Positions 52,228-60,998 of a DNA stretch of 64,000 nucleotides are shown here, in pieces. Under the pieces are notes generated by a model that was not told the DNA's origin, searched no databases, and worked only from the letters and a program-made list of their open reading frames with translations. Source of the stretch: Conexibacter sp. CPCC 205762 (GTDB lineage Bacteria > Actinomycetota > Thermoleophilia > Solirubrobacterales > Solirubrobacteraceae); NCBI RefSeq assembly GCF_030646155.1, contig NZ_JAUTDN010000032.1, forward strand, positions 1 to 64,000, read 5' to 3'. The translations under genes were made by a program, and so were the position numbers. The stretch's first letter is position 1. Each line of letters begins with the position of its first letter.

Positions 52228-53501
52228 AGCACCACGCGGGCGCCGTCGCCCGGCGTGATCGTGATCATGCGGCGGGCCGGCGCGGTTCTCGGCCCGGCCG
52301 CTGACACGGTGAAGCGGCGCGCGGCCTCGCGCAGCACGATTCTCATCTCCAGCTGCGCGAACGAGGCGCCGAGGCAGCGGCGGCGGCCGCCGCCGAACGG
52401 CAGGAAGGTGTACGTGCCCGGCTTTCTCTCCAGGAACCGCTCCGGCTTGAAGGCGTACGGGTCGGGATAGATCGCCGGGTCGTGGTGGACGAGGTAGGCG
52501 CCGGCGGTCAGCACGACGCCGGGCTCGTAGGTGATCCCGCCGACCTCGAACGGCTGCTTGACCAGCCGCGGCTCCGGGATCAGCAGCACCGGGCGGCGCC
52601 GCAGCACCTCGTTGATCGTCGCATCGAGGTAGGCGTCGTCGTCGCTCGCGAGCCGCTCGGTCACCTCGGGCGAGCGCGCGAGCTGCTCGAAGGAGAAGCT
52701 GAGCGAGGAGGCGGTCGTCTCGTGGCCGGCGACGAGCGCCGTCATCAGCTCGTCGCGGATCTCGACGTCGGCCATCGGCGAGCCGTCGCTGTGTCTGGCG
52801 CCGAGCAGCATCGAGAGGATGTCGTCGCGCTCGCCGGCGCCCTCCTGGCGGCGCTCCTCGATCAGCGCGTACAGCTCGACGTCGGCCTGCGCGCGGTCGC
52901 GCTCGAAGCGGCCGAAGCGGCCGCGCCCTCTCATCAGCCTCTGCAGCGGCGGCATCAGCGAGACGGGCGACTCGCCGAAGGTGAGGATCTGCGGCATCAG
53001 CTCGCGCAGGCGGTCCAGCCGCGGGCCCTCGTCGAGGCCGAAGACGGCGCGCAGGATGATCTCCAGCGTCAGCGCCTGGAGCCGCTCGTGCAGCTCGACG
53101 GGCTGGTCCAGCGGCCAGCGGTCGAGCTCTCTGTCGGTCAGCTCGGCCATCAGCCCGGTCAGTCTCTGCATCCGGTCGCCGTGGAAGGCGGGCAGCATCA
53201 GCTTGCGCTGCTCCATGTGTCTGCCCTCGTCGAGCAGGATCACCGAGTTGGGGCCGACGACCGGCTCCAGCAGCGCGGCGCCCTCGCCGGGGTGGAGGAC
53301 CTCGGGCGGCGCGGTCAGCAGCGCTCTGATGTCGGCCGGGTCGGTCAGCACGACGAAGTTGCCCTGGCCGGAGAGCTTCATCGTGAAGGGCGTGCCGTAG
53401 CGGGCGCGCATCTTCTCCATGAAGCCGAGCGGACGCAGCCACCAGCCGATCGTCTGCAGCAGCGCCGGCATCGGCGATGTGGGTGGCAAGTTGGCCTGCA
53501 T
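52059..53501 (-). CDS. cytochrome P450 with unusual antisense C-terminal extension
   Basis: A 480-aa soluble P450 with I-helix VAGHETTASS, K-helix ExxR (INEVLRRRP) and haem loop FGGGRRRCLG. It is related to the P450 at 3518-4855 (HMEQRKLMLP, PFGGG). The P450 fold normally ends near VVLHARR; the frame then runs about 55 more codons (Ser/Thr/Ala-rich) antisense to the exporter permease. That extension is probably unstructured and may be an accident of a missing stop. A near-consensus promoter lies 39-66 bp upstream, overlapped by TetR-type half-sites. Redox partners are not encoded here. AGA arginine codons are frequent. Confidence 0.93.
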   Translation of the reverse strand: MQANLPPTSPMPALLQTIGWWLRPLGFMEKMRARYGTPFTMKLSGQGNFVVLTDPADIRALLTAPPEVLHPGEGAALLEPVVGPNSVILLDEGRHMEQRKLMLPAFHGDRMQRLTGLMAELTDRELDRWPLDQPVELHERLQALTLEIILRAVFGLDEGPRLDRLRELMPQILTFGESPVSLMPPLQRLMRGRGRFGRFERDRAQADVELYALIEERRQEGAGERDDILSMLLGARHSDGSPMADVEIRDELMTALVAGHETTASSLSFSFEQLARSPEVTERLASDDDAYLDATINEVLRRRPVLLIPEPRLVKQPFEVGGITYEPGVVLTAGAYLVHHDPAIYPDPYAFKPERFLERKPGTYTFLPFGGGRRRCLGASFAQLEMRIVLREAARRFTVSAAGPRTAPARRMITITPGDGARVVLHARRKARTDSGTKTSSRPASQAKVPSSGVVTSPEPIINARAASTASVIGLTSAND

Positions 53502-53539
53502 CTCTCGTCCTTCCACGATAGGGTCAGAGCGTGCCGACG

Positions 53540-53570
53540 AGTATATGTACTGGCGAGTATCTGTCAAGTA
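53540..53570. promoter_or_regulatory. P450 promoter overlapped by TetR-type half-sites
   Basis: On the minus strand TTGACA (53562-53567), 16 bp and TATACT (53540-53545) make the best sigma-70 promoter in the window, driving the P450. The half-sites AGTA (53540), TACT (53548) and AGTA (53556) repeat every 8 bp, forming alternating inverted repeats over the -10 and spacer; another AGTA lies at 53567. This is a likely operator for the divergent TetR protein. On the plus strand TAAAGT (53569-53574) ends 9 nt before the TetR ATG. Confidence 0.65.
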
Positions 53571-53583
53571 AAGTGGTGCGCTG

Positions 53584-54264
53584 ATGCCACGGGGAGAGTT
53601 CGACCGCAGCGCGCGCAAGGCGGCCACGCGCGCGAGACTGCTGGAGGCCGCGGCGCGGGTCTACGCCGCGCGCGGCTTCGCCGGCGCGACGCTCGACGAC
53701 GTCGCGCTCGAGGCCGGCCTGACGAAGGGCGCCGTCTACGGCCACTTCGGCTCCAAGGACAACCTGCTCGTCGCGCTGATGGACGAGTACGTCGCCGGCA
53801 AGGTCGCCCAGCAGGTCGGCTTCTTCGACCGCGACGAGACGACCTGGAAGCGCCCCTTCGTCGGCTCCGACACGTTCATGCGCGAGCTGGACGAGGAGCC
53901 CGACGCCTTCCGCCTGCTGATCGAGTTCTGGCTCGCCGCGACCCGCGACGAGCAGCTGCGCGAGCGCTTCGCCGACGGCTTCCACGCGCTCCGCGGCATG
54001 TTCGCCGAGTTCTGCCGCGAGAGCGCGATCGACGCCGGCATCGAGCCGCTGCCCGAGGTCGACGACACGACCGCCAACGTCTCGCTCGCGCTCAGCCTCG
54101 GCCTCGGGCTGCTGCGCGTCGTCGACCCGGCCAACGTCTCGCCCGCGACGCTCGGCACGGCGTTGTCGGTCTTCATCCGCGCGATAGAGCGCGACGAGGA
54201 GCTGCGCGCCGACATGGCCGACCCCGCAGCCCGCATCGCCCGCGAGCAGGAGCCGGCGGGCTGA
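53584..54264 (+). CDS. TetR-family transcriptional regulator
   Basis: A 226-aa regulator. The N-terminal helix-turn-helix (about 10-60: TRARLLEAAARVYAARGFAGATLDDVALEAGLTKGAVYGHFGSKDNLL) is canonical. The helical C-terminal part is the ligand and dimer domain. It is divergent from the P450 and shares its operator region, so it probably represses the P450 and itself until a P450 substrate appears. Its own mRNA looks leaderless. A hairpin terminator follows. Confidence 0.93.
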   Translation: MPRGEFDRSARKAATRARLLEAAARVYAARGFAGATLDDVALEAGLTKGAVYGHFGSKDNLLVALMDEYVAGKVAQQVGFFDRDETTWKRPFVGSDTFMRELDEEPDAFRLLIEFWLAATRDEQLRERFADGFHALRGMFAEFCRESAIDAGIEPLPEVDDTTANVSLALSLGLGLLRVVDPANVSPATLGTALSVFIRAIERDEELRADMADPAARIAREQEPAG

Positions 54265-54267
54265 GCC

Positions 54268-54294
54268 TCCGCGTTTGCCGATTCGGCACGCGGA
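54268..54294 (+). terminator. hairpin after the TetR gene
   Basis: TCCGCGT (54268-54274) pairs with ACGCGGA (54288-54294), and inside it GCCGA pairs with TCGGC. TTTGAGG follows. It lies 3 bp past the TetR stop. Confidence 0.5.
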
Positions 54295-54332
54295 TTTGAG
54301 GCGGATGGGGTTGGGCGGGAACCATCGATGAC

Positions 54333-55328
54333 ATGAACCAGCGCCTGATCGACACGCCCAGCGGCCAGCGGATCCAGATCGTCGAGGACGGGGATCCCGC
54401 CGGGCCGCTCGTGCTGCTGCTGCACGGCTTTCCCGAGACGTCGCGCTCGTGGCGGCATCAGCTGCCGGCGCTCGCGGCGGCCGGCTGCCACGCGGTTGCG
54501 CCGGACCTGCGCGGGTACGGCGGGTCGGGGGCGCCGGAGACGGTGGAGGACTACCGGATGCTGTCGCTCGTCGCCGACAACGTCGCGCTCGTGGAGGCGC
54601 TCGGGGCGGCGTCGGCGATCGTGATCGGGCATGACTGGGGGTCGCCGATCGCCGCCGCGAGCGCGCTGCTGCGGCCCGACCTGTTCACCGCCGTCGGGCT
54701 GCTGAGCGTGCCCTACACGCCGCCGGGCGGGCCGCGGCCGACGAGCGTCTTCGCGCAGATGCCGGGGCCGGAGCAGTTCTACGTCGCCTACTTCCAGCAG
54801 CCGGGCGTCGCGGAGGCGGAGATCGAGGCCGACCCGCGCGAGTGGGTGCGCGGCTTCGCGGCGGCGCTCGCGGGTGGGGCGGACGCGCCTGCGCCCGGCG
54901 ACGACGCCGCGCCCAGCGGCCCCGTCTTCACGATCCCGCCCGGCGGGCGGATGCGCGATCGCTTCCCGGCCGGCGCCGCCGCCGACCGCGCGCTCGCCGG
55001 CTGGCTCCCCGACACGGAGCTGGACGCGCTGGCGGCGTCGCTGACCGAGCATGGCGCGACCCCCGCGCTCAACCGCTACCGCAACATGGACCGCGACTGG
55101 GAGGATCTCGCCGCCTGGCGGGGGCAGCCGCTGCGCCAGCCGTCGCTGTGGCTGGTCGGCGAGCGCGACGCCTCGGCCGTCTGGCTCGCCGACGCGATCG
55201 CGGCCTATCCGCAGACGCTGCCGGGCCTGCGCGGCGCGCACACGCTCGCCGGCGCCGGCCACTGGCTGCAGCAGGAGCGGCCCGCCGAGGTGAACGCGCT
55301 GTTGACGGACTGGTTGCGCAGCTTGTAG
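54333..55328 (+). CDS. epoxide hydrolase-type alpha/beta hydrolase
   Basis: A 331-aa enzyme. It has the epoxide-hydrolase HGFPET oxyanion motif, the nucleophile elbow GHDWGS with Asp in place of Ser, a lid Tyr in NRYRNMDRDW, an acid in GERDAS and the catalytic His in GAGHWLQQE. The lid has a Pro/Asp/Gly-rich insert (about 180-200). It probably opens an epoxide by an ester intermediate. With the adjacent P450, which could form epoxides, a short oxidative detoxification route is suggested; fluoroacetate or haloalkane dehalogenase activity is an alternative. Confidence 0.88.
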   Translation: MNQRLIDTPSGQRIQIVEDGDPAGPLVLLLHGFPETSRSWRHQLPALAAAGCHAVAPDLRGYGGSGAPETVEDYRMLSLVADNVALVEALGAASAIVIGHDWGSPIAAASALLRPDLFTAVGLLSVPYTPPGGPRPTSVFAQMPGPEQFYVAYFQQPGVAEAEIEADPREWVRGFAAALAGGADAPAPGDDAAPSGPVFTIPPGGRMRDRFPAGAAADRALAGWLPDTELDALAASLTEHGATPALNRYRNMDRDWEDLAAWRGQPLRQPSLWLVGERDASAVWLADAIAAYPQTLPGLRGAHTLAGAGHWLQQERPAEVNALLTDWLRSL

Positions 55329-55350
55329 CGCGCTCCGCGAGCGCTACAGT
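55323..55350 (+). promoter_or_regulatory. kup promoter, leaderless spacing
   Basis: TTGTAG (55323-55328) and TACAGT (55345-55350) are 16 bp apart. The -10 ends 9 nt before the kup ATG. The -35 overlaps the stop codon of the epoxide hydrolase gene. Confidence 0.45.
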
Positions 55351-55359
55351 TGCGCGCCG

Positions 55360-57288
55360 ATGACCGCGCCCGGCGACGCCGCCAAGACCGCCGCCAAGCA
55401 CGGTGCGCCCGCCGCACTCGCGCTCGGCGCGCTCGGGGTCGTCTTCGGCGACATCGGCACCAGCCCGCTGTACGCGCTGCAGGCGGTCTTCGCGGCCGAC
55501 GGCGGCGCCGTCAAGCCGACGACCGGCGACGTCTACGGCGTCATCTCGCTGATCGTCTGGGCGGTGACGCTGATCGTCTCGATCAAGTTCGTCACGTTCA
55601 TCATGCGCGCCGACAACCAGGGCGAGGGCGGGATCATGGCGCTCGTCGCGCTCGTGCGGCGGGCGAGACTGGAGCGGCCGTGGGTCAAGTCGGCGCTCGT
55701 GATCGCCGGCCTCTTCGGCGTCGCGCTGTTCTACGGCGACGGGATGATCACGCCGGCCGTGTCGGTCCTGTCGGCGGTCGAGGGGATCGAGGTCGCGGCG
55801 CCGTCGCTGGAGCACTTCGTGCTGCCGTTCACGCTCGTGGTGCTGATCGGGCTGTTCCTGATCCAGCGCTTCGGCACCGGCGTGATCGGCCGCCTGTTCG
55901 GGCCGGTGATGGTCGTCTGGTTCGCGGTCATCGCCGCGGCCGGGACGGCGCGCGTGATCCACCACCCGCAGATCCTGCGGGCGCTCTCGCCCCACTACGC
56001 GCTCGCGTTCTTCGTCGACCACCCGGGGATCGCGTTCATCTCGCTCGGCTCGGTCGTGCTCGCCGTCACCGGCGCCGAGGCGCTCTACGCCGACATGGGC
56101 CACTTCGGCCGCAGCCCGATCCGGCGCGGCTGGTTCTTCGTCGTCTTCCCGGCGCTGACGCTCAACTACATGGGCCAGGGCTCGCTGATCCTCGACCGTC
56201 CCGAGACGATCTCCAGCCCCTTCTACCTGCTGCTGCCCGACTGGGCCCAGATCCCGGTCGTGATCCTCGCGACGCTGGCGACGCTGATCGCCTCGCAGGC
56301 CGTCATCTCCGGCGCCTTCAGCGTCACGCGCCAGGCGGTCCAGCTCGGCTACCTGCCGCGGCTGAACATACGCCACACCTCCGAGGGCGAGATCGGCCAG
56401 GTCTACGTGCCCGCGGTCAACTGGGCGCTGCTGGTCGCGGTCGTCGCGCTCGTGCTCGGCTTCGGCTCCTCGGCGAAGCTCGTGACCGCGTACGGGATCG
56501 CCGTCACCGGCACGCTGCTGATCGACTCGATCCTGTTCCTCGTCGTGCTGCGCGTGCTGTGGCGCAAGCCGCTGTGGATGGTCGTCGCCGGCATCCTCGG
56601 CTTCGTCACCGTCGACCTGCTGTTCCTGGCCGCCAACGTCACCAAGATCGGCCACGGCGGCTGGTTCCCGCTGCTCGTCGGCGCGCTCGTCTTCCTGCTG
56701 CTGACGACCTGGGACAAGGGCCGTGAGGAGGTGACGATCGCGCGCCGCAGAGCGGAGGGGCCGCTGCCCGACTTCATCGCGCGGATGCGCCGCCGCAGCC
56801 CGCTGATCAAGCAGGTGCAGGGCGTCGCCGTCTACCTCAACCAGGGCAAGGAGACGACGCCGCTGGCGCTGCGCGTCGGCGTCGACCGGATCCGCGCGAT
56901 CCACGAGACGATCGTGATCGTCTCCGTCGAGACGACGACCACGCCGCACGTGCCGCAGGCGGAGCGGGTCAGCTTCGACCACCTCGGCGACGAGCAGGAC
57001 GACTTCAGCCACATCACGCTCCGCTTCGGCTTCCAGGACCGCCCCGACGTGCCGCGCACGCTGATGAGAGCGCGCAACGCCCCCGGCGGCCTGCCGGTCG
57101 ACTTCAACCCGTACCACGCGACCTACTTCCTCTCCTCGATCACGATCGTGCCGGACAGATCGCCGGGGATGGCCTTCTGGCGCAAGCTGCTGTTCACGGC
57201 GATGGCGCGCAACGCCGCCTCGCCGACCGAGTACTTCCGCCTGCCGGCCGAGCGCGTCGTGACGATGGGCTCGCAGATCGTCTTCTGA
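55360..57288 (+). CDS. kup: Kup-family potassium uptake transporter
   Basis: A 642-aa K+/H+ symporter. The N-terminus LGALGVVFGDIGTSPLYAL is the family signature. Twelve helices follow to about residue 440, with FYGDGMITPAVSVLSAVEG, ALYADMGHFGR and LNYMGQGSL. A cytoplasmic C-terminal domain of about 200 residues ends EYFRLPAERVVTMGSQIVF. It imports potassium at low external concentration. It appears to be a single-gene unit with no visible KdpD-like or c-di-AMP riboswitch control. Confidence 0.95.
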   Translation: MTAPGDAAKTAAKHGAPAALALGALGVVFGDIGTSPLYALQAVFAADGGAVKPTTGDVYGVISLIVWAVTLIVSIKFVTFIMRADNQGEGGIMALVALVRRARLERPWVKSALVIAGLFGVALFYGDGMITPAVSVLSAVEGIEVAAPSLEHFVLPFTLVVLIGLFLIQRFGTGVIGRLFGPVMVVWFAVIAAAGTARVIHHPQILRALSPHYALAFFVDHPGIAFISLGSVVLAVTGAEALYADMGHFGRSPIRRGWFFVVFPALTLNYMGQGSLILDRPETISSPFYLLLPDWAQIPVVILATLATLIASQAVISGAFSVTRQAVQLGYLPRLNIRHTSEGEIGQVYVPAVNWALLVAVVALVLGFGSSAKLVTAYGIAVTGTLLIDSILFLVVLRVLWRKPLWMVVAGILGFVTVDLLFLAANVTKIGHGGWFPLLVGALVFLLLTTWDKGREEVTIARRRAEGPLPDFIARMRRRSPLIKQVQGVAVYLNQGKETTPLALRVGVDRIRAIHETIVIVSVETTTTPHVPQAERVSFDHLGDEQDDFSHITLRFGFQDRPDVPRTLMRARNAPGGLPVDFNPYHATYFLSSITIVPDRSPGMAFWRKLLFTAMARNAASPTEYFRLPAERVVTMGSQIVF

Positions 57289-57357
57289 CGCGCGCCGGCG
57301 CGCCACACACCGAAATCATCCGCATCGACGCTCCGTTTGCTGGCAGGATGCCGGCCC

Positions 57358-58206
57358 ATGGCGGGATCAATGGTCTACCGGCTCCAGGTGGGGGACGTCA
57401 GAGCGCCCTACATGCAGGCGTTCGCCGCGGCGCTGGCGGCCGCCGAGAGACGGCTCGACAGAGCGAGCTACAACACGATCGCGGGCTTCCACGGCGCGCC
57501 CGGCTGGTACTGCTGGCATCACCAGCGCAACCCCAGAACGCCGGAGCAGGCGCGGCTGTTCCTGCCCTGGCACCGCGCCTACCTGTGGTGGCTGGAGCAA
57601 GCGCTGCAGGACCGCGCGCGCGACCTGCCGCCCGCGATCGGCGCGACCGACATCGCGCTGCCGTGGTGGGACTGGACGGCCGTCGCGAACATCCCCGCCG
57701 CGTACAGAGCGGGCGCGACCGGCAGAGCGAGAAACCCGCTCGCGAGCACGAGAGCGTACGTGCCGACCGCGAGACCGCCGGTCGACCACTGGACCACGCG
57801 CGCGCCCGGCAGAGCCCCGTTCACGAGACTGCCGACGAGAGCGCAGGTCGCCGACCTGCTGGAGGACTCCGACTTCGCCTCCTTCTCCGACCGGCTCGAG
57901 GACTTCCACGACAGCGTCCACGTCTGGGTCGGCGGCGACATGGGCACGGTCTCGACGGCCGCCTTCGACCCGGTCTTCTTCGCCCACCACTGCATGATCG
58001 ACCGCCTCTGGTACCTGTGGCAGGTGCGCTGGGGGATCACGCGGATACCGCCGTCGCTGCTGAACCTGCCGCTGAGCCCGTTCGGCCTGACCGTCAGAGA
58101 CACGCTCAGCGTGCAGAGACTCGGCTACGAGTACGCGACCCGCTCGGTCGGGCTGCCGCCGTCGAGACCGAGCAGAGCGCCCAGCAGAAGAGGGAGCAGA
58201 AGATGA
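57358..58206 (+). CDS. tyrosinase (type 3 copper oxidase)
   Basis: A 282-aa protein from the ATG at 57358; an ATG at 57370 is an alternative. Copper-A ligands lie in AGFHGAP, CWHHQ and FLPWHRAYL. Copper-B ligands lie in DFHDSVHVW (His-x3-His) and FFAHHCMIDRLW. It oxidises phenols to quinones, as in melanin formation. There is no signal peptide. The C-terminal tail is Ser/Pro/Arg-rich. AGA makes up 20 of 33 arginine codons, the highest share in the window. The next gene, coupled by an ATGA overlap, probably encodes its cap or caddie protein. Confidence 0.92.
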   Translation: MAGSMVYRLQVGDVRAPYMQAFAAALAAAERRLDRASYNTIAGFHGAPGWYCWHHQRNPRTPEQARLFLPWHRAYLWWLEQALQDRARDLPPAIGATDIALPWWDWTAVANIPAAYRAGATGRARNPLASTRAYVPTARPPVDHWTTRAPGRAPFTRLPTRAQVADLLEDSDFASFSDRLEDFHDSVHVWVGGDMGTVSTAAFDPVFFAHHCMIDRLWYLWQVRWGITRIPPSLLNLPLSPFGLTVRDTLSVQRLGYEYATRSVGLPPSRPSRAPSRRGSRR

Positions 58207-58664
58207 TCGAGCTGCACACCTTCGGGCCGATCGACCTCGGCGAGCTGAACGGCGCTGGCGGCGCGGTCGCGCGCGCCGATCTGGAGCTGTACGGGATCGA
58301 CCACTTCCGCCCCTCCTACACGGCGCTCGTCTTCTTCAACGACGCCGCCGTCACGGCCAGAAACGCGAGCGCGAGACGCAGAAGCTACGCCGGCTCGTTC
58401 TCGATCTTCGGCCACGCCGAGTGCCTCGGCGACGAGGGCCACTGTGCCGTCAGCGCCGAGACGCGCCGCTTCGACACGCGCCCGTCGCATCCGCTCACGC
58501 GCGCCTTCAAGCGCGTCGTCGTGACCGCTGCGCTGGCGCGGCTGAGAAGCGCGAGAACGCTGACGGTCACGCTCGTCGTCGCCTGCGACCCCGCGACCGA
58601 CGACTACGAGGCCGACGGTCCGCTGTTCGACTGCCGCGGGGTGCAGCTGACGACGTTCGGCTGA
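58203..58664 (+). CDS. tyrosinase-associated beta-domain protein, likely cap or copper caddie
   Basis: A 153-aa protein without signal peptide. It contains SFSIFGHAECLGDEGHC (about 65-80), resembling the beta-sandwich C-terminal domains that shield the active site in plant, fungal and molluscan type 3 copper proteins. Cys and His residues in that segment could bind copper. The start lies within the tyrosinase stop, so the two are made in stoichiometric amounts. It is not similar to Streptomyces MelC1 by eye. I infer that it keeps the tyrosinase latent or helps load copper. Confidence 0.65.
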   Translation: MIELHTFGPIDLGELNGAGGAVARADLELYGIDHFRPSYTALVFFNDAAVTARNASARRRSYAGSFSIFGHAECLGDEGHCAVSAETRRFDTRPSHPLTRAFKRVVVTAALARLRSARTLTVTLVVACDPATDDYEADGPLFDCRGVQLTTFG

Positions 58665-58714
58665 CGCCCTGGGTGTTGCGATGAGTTCTCGCGCTCGCCA
58701 TCGTCTGACCTCAC

Positions 58715-59281
58715 ATGGCGAGACTGATCTACATCGCAAACGCGTCGCTCGACGGCTTCACCGAGGACGCTGAGGGCCGCTTCGACTTCATGGTCCCCGA
58801 CCATGAGTACCACGGCTACGTCAACGAGCTGGTGCGGCCGCTCGGCACGCTCCTCTACGGCCGCCGCATGTACGAGACGATGGCGTACTGGGAGGCCAAC
58901 GGCGACGAGCCGGAGGACCCGCCGGTCGAGCGCGACTTCGCGACGCTCTGGCGCGCAGCCGAGAAGGTCGTCTACTCGGCGTCGCTCGACGCGGTCGAGA
59001 CCGCGCGGACGCGGTTGGAGCGATCGTTCGACGCCGAGGCGGTGCGGGCGCTGAAGGCGTCCGCGCCGACGGACGTCGGCATCGGCGGGCCGACGATCGC
59101 GGCGGCCGCCTTCGCCGCCGGGCTGATCGACCAGGTCGACCTGTTCGTCAGCCCGATCGCGGTCGGCGGCGGCAGGAAGCCGGCGCTGCCGGCCGGTCAG
59201 CGGATCGCGCTGGAGCTGACCACCGAGCACCGCCTCGCCAGCGGCGTCGTCCACCTCGGCTATCGCGTCTGCCACATTTGA
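58715..59281 (+). CDS. dihydrofolate reductase-like (RibD C-terminal) protein
   Basis: A 188-aa protein of the RibD_C/DHFR-like family common in actinobacteria. Family features are the N-terminal IYIANASLDGFTE, GTLLYGRRMYETM, the NADPH-loop segment IGGPTIAAAAFAAGL and DLFVSPIAVGGGRK. It likely uses NADPH but the substrate is unknown; a true folate role is unlikely given the missing pterin-site residues. It is followed by the Ohr-like gene after 32 bp. Confidence 0.88.
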   Translation: MARLIYIANASLDGFTEDAEGRFDFMVPDHEYHGYVNELVRPLGTLLYGRRMYETMAYWEANGDEPEDPPVERDFATLWRAAEKVVYSASLDAVETARTRLERSFDAEAVRALKASAPTDVGIGGPTIAAAAFAAGLIDQVDLFVSPIAVGGGRKPALPAGQRIALELTTEHRLASGVVHLGYRVCHI

Positions 59282-59313
59282 CGCATCACCCCTCGACGCA
59301 AGGACGGCTGAAC

Positions 59314-59748
59314 ATGGCGAAAGTCCTCTACAGCGCGAACGCGACGGTCAGCGGCGGTCGCGCCAACGGCCACGGCCGCACCGACGACGGCGCGCTCGAC
59401 GTGCAGCTGCGGCTGCCGAGAGAGATGGGCGGCGACGGCGACGGCACCAACCCGGAGCAGCTGTTCGCGGTCGGCTACGCGGCCTGCTTCGAGGGCGCGC
59501 TCGGCGTCGTCGCGCGGCGCCAGAAGCTGGAGGCCGACGACGTCACGATCGAGTCGCACGTCAACCTGCTGCCCAACGGCGCCGGCGGCTTCGACCTCGC
59601 GGTCGCGCTGAACGTGACGCTGCCGTCGATCGGCGACGCGGCCCAGGCGGTCGAGGTCGTGCGCGCCGCCCACGAGGTCTGCCCCTACTCGAACGCGACG
59701 CGCGGCAACATCGAGGTGACGCTGACCGCCAACGGCGCCGAGGTCTGA
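59314..59748 (+). CDS. OsmC/Ohr-family peroxidase
   Basis: A 144-aa protein, typical for organic hydroperoxide resistance (Ohr) proteins. The two redox cysteines are in GYAACFEGAL and HEVCPYSNATRGN, both expected. The start at 59314 matches family N-termini (MAKVLYSANATVSGGR) and has AAGGA upstream. It reduces fatty-acid or organic hydroperoxides with lipoylated partners. No OhrR regulator is adjacent. Confidence 0.93.
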   Translation: MAKVLYSANATVSGGRANGHGRTDDGALDVQLRLPREMGGDGDGTNPEQLFAVGYAACFEGALGVVARRQKLEADDVTIESHVNLLPNGAGGFDLAVALNVTLPSIGDAAQAVEVVRAAHEVCPYSNATRGNIEVTLTANGAEV

Positions 59749-59825
59749 CGCACCGCGCGGCAGGCGCCCGCGGCGGCTGACGCGCGCCGCGGCCGGCGTG
59801 CGCGGCGCCGCGCCGGCTCGCGCGC

Positions 59826-59831
59826 TAGGCT
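59826..59831 (+). promoter_or_regulatory. -10-like TAGGCT, leaderless spacing
   Basis: TAGGCT ends 9 nt before the ATG at 59841. The upstream interval 59749-59825 contains GC-rich inverted repeats but no gene. Confidence 0.35.
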
Positions 59832-59840
59832 GCTCCGGAA

Positions 59841-60989
59841 ATGCGTGCTTCGGTCGCCGCCGCCTTCCTCTGCGCGCTTGCCGCGCTGTTGCTGACCACC
59901 GCAGCGGCGCGGGCGCTGCCGGGCGACGCGGCGATCGAGCTGCTCAGCCCCGCCGACGGGGCGACGGTCGCGCCGTCGGCGAGCGGCAGCCGCTTCGTCT
60001 TCACCTGCCCGGACTACCGCACCGTCGACTTCGGCGACGGCTTCGCGCTCCACGGTGGCGTGACGGACTACACCGCCGCGCTCGCGACCTCGGCCGAGCT
60101 GGGCGGCGACGGCCGCCTGCGCGACGATCGCCGCGTCGACCTCGCCGGTCCGCAGAGCGACAACACGCTGCCCGCCGGCCAGTGTGCGACGACGCTCGGC
60201 GACGAGAACCGCAGCGGCCTCAGCCCGGGCGTCTACTGGTGGCAGGTCTCGCGCATCTGCACCGGCTGCGCCGGCTCCTACGAGAGCAGCGCGCCGCGGC
60301 GGCTGGTCGTGAGAGCCGACGTGCGGCCGCGGCTGAGCCCGCCGCGCGCGCTCTACGGCGGCTATCCGGCGGCGTTCGGCGTCGTTGCTCCGGGCGCGCC
60401 GGAGGGCGCCGCGGTGACGCTCGAGCGGCAGGTCGGCGGCGGCTGGAAGCGCGTCGCGGGCGGCGTCGTCGGCAGCCGCGCGGGCGGCGATGCCGCGGGC
60501 GGCGGGAGCGGCGCGATGGTGATCGCGACGCTCCCGGTCGGCAGACAGCGCGTGCGCGCGGTCGTGACGGTCGGCGAGCGGTTCGTCTCGCCGGCGGTCG
60601 GCGTCCGCGCCCGGCCCGACAGCGGCCGCCGCGCGACCTCCGCCGCCTCCGACGGCACCTGGGCGGGCACGCGCAGAGCGCCCGTCAGCTTCCGCGTCGC
60701 CGACGGCGGCCGCACGCTGCGCGGCTTCCGCGCGGACGTGACGATGGTCTGCCCGACGGTGCCCGCGCCGGGCAGCGTCGGCGGCCAGATCACGACGCAG
60801 GCCGGCGTCGCCGCCTTCGCCCGCGCCCGCGTCGCGCCCGACGGCCGCTTCTACGGCGTCGCCGTGCGCGGCGGTTCGAGCGTGCTCGTCAGCGGCCGCC
60901 TGCGCGGCCGCGCACTGACCGACGGCATCGCGAGCCTCAGCGTCGGCGCCTGCAGCGGGCAGCGCTCCTTCCGCGCCGCCCGCCGCTGA
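59841..60989 (+). CDS. secreted beta-rich protein of unknown function
   Basis: A 382-aa exported protein with a signal peptide (about 1-25, ending ARA). About 30-155 look like a fibronectin-III/Ig-like module of the kind that ends in a WWQVSR strand and carries paired cysteines (FTCPDY, QCATT, RICTGCAG). About 160-260 form a second beta module. The C-terminal part (about 270-382) has further cysteines (MVCPTV, VGACSGQRSF). No catalytic motif is recognised; it may be a surface adhesion or sensor protein. Its stop faces that of the multicopper oxidase gene with 9 bp between. Confidence 0.7.
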   Translation: MRASVAAAFLCALAALLLTTAAARALPGDAAIELLSPADGATVAPSASGSRFVFTCPDYRTVDFGDGFALHGGVTDYTAALATSAELGGDGRLRDDRRVDLAGPQSDNTLPAGQCATTLGDENRSGLSPGVYWWQVSRICTGCAGSYESSAPRRLVVRADVRPRLSPPRALYGGYPAAFGVVAPGAPEGAAVTLERQVGGGWKRVAGGVVGSRAGGDAAGGGSGAMVIATLPVGRQRVRAVVTVGERFVSPAVGVRARPDSGRRATSAASDGTWAGTRRAPVSFRVADGGRTLRGFRADVTMVCPTVPAPGSVGGQITTQAGVAAFARARVAPDGRFYGVAVRGGSSVLVSGRLRGRALTDGIASLSVGACSGQRSFRAARR

Positions 60990-60998
60990 GCAGGCGGC

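Noticed and set aside
57289..57310. GC-only palindrome GCGCGCCGGCGCGC after kup as a terminator
   Set aside because: A loop-free alternating GC palindrome is expected by chance at this base composition and forms a poor hairpin.
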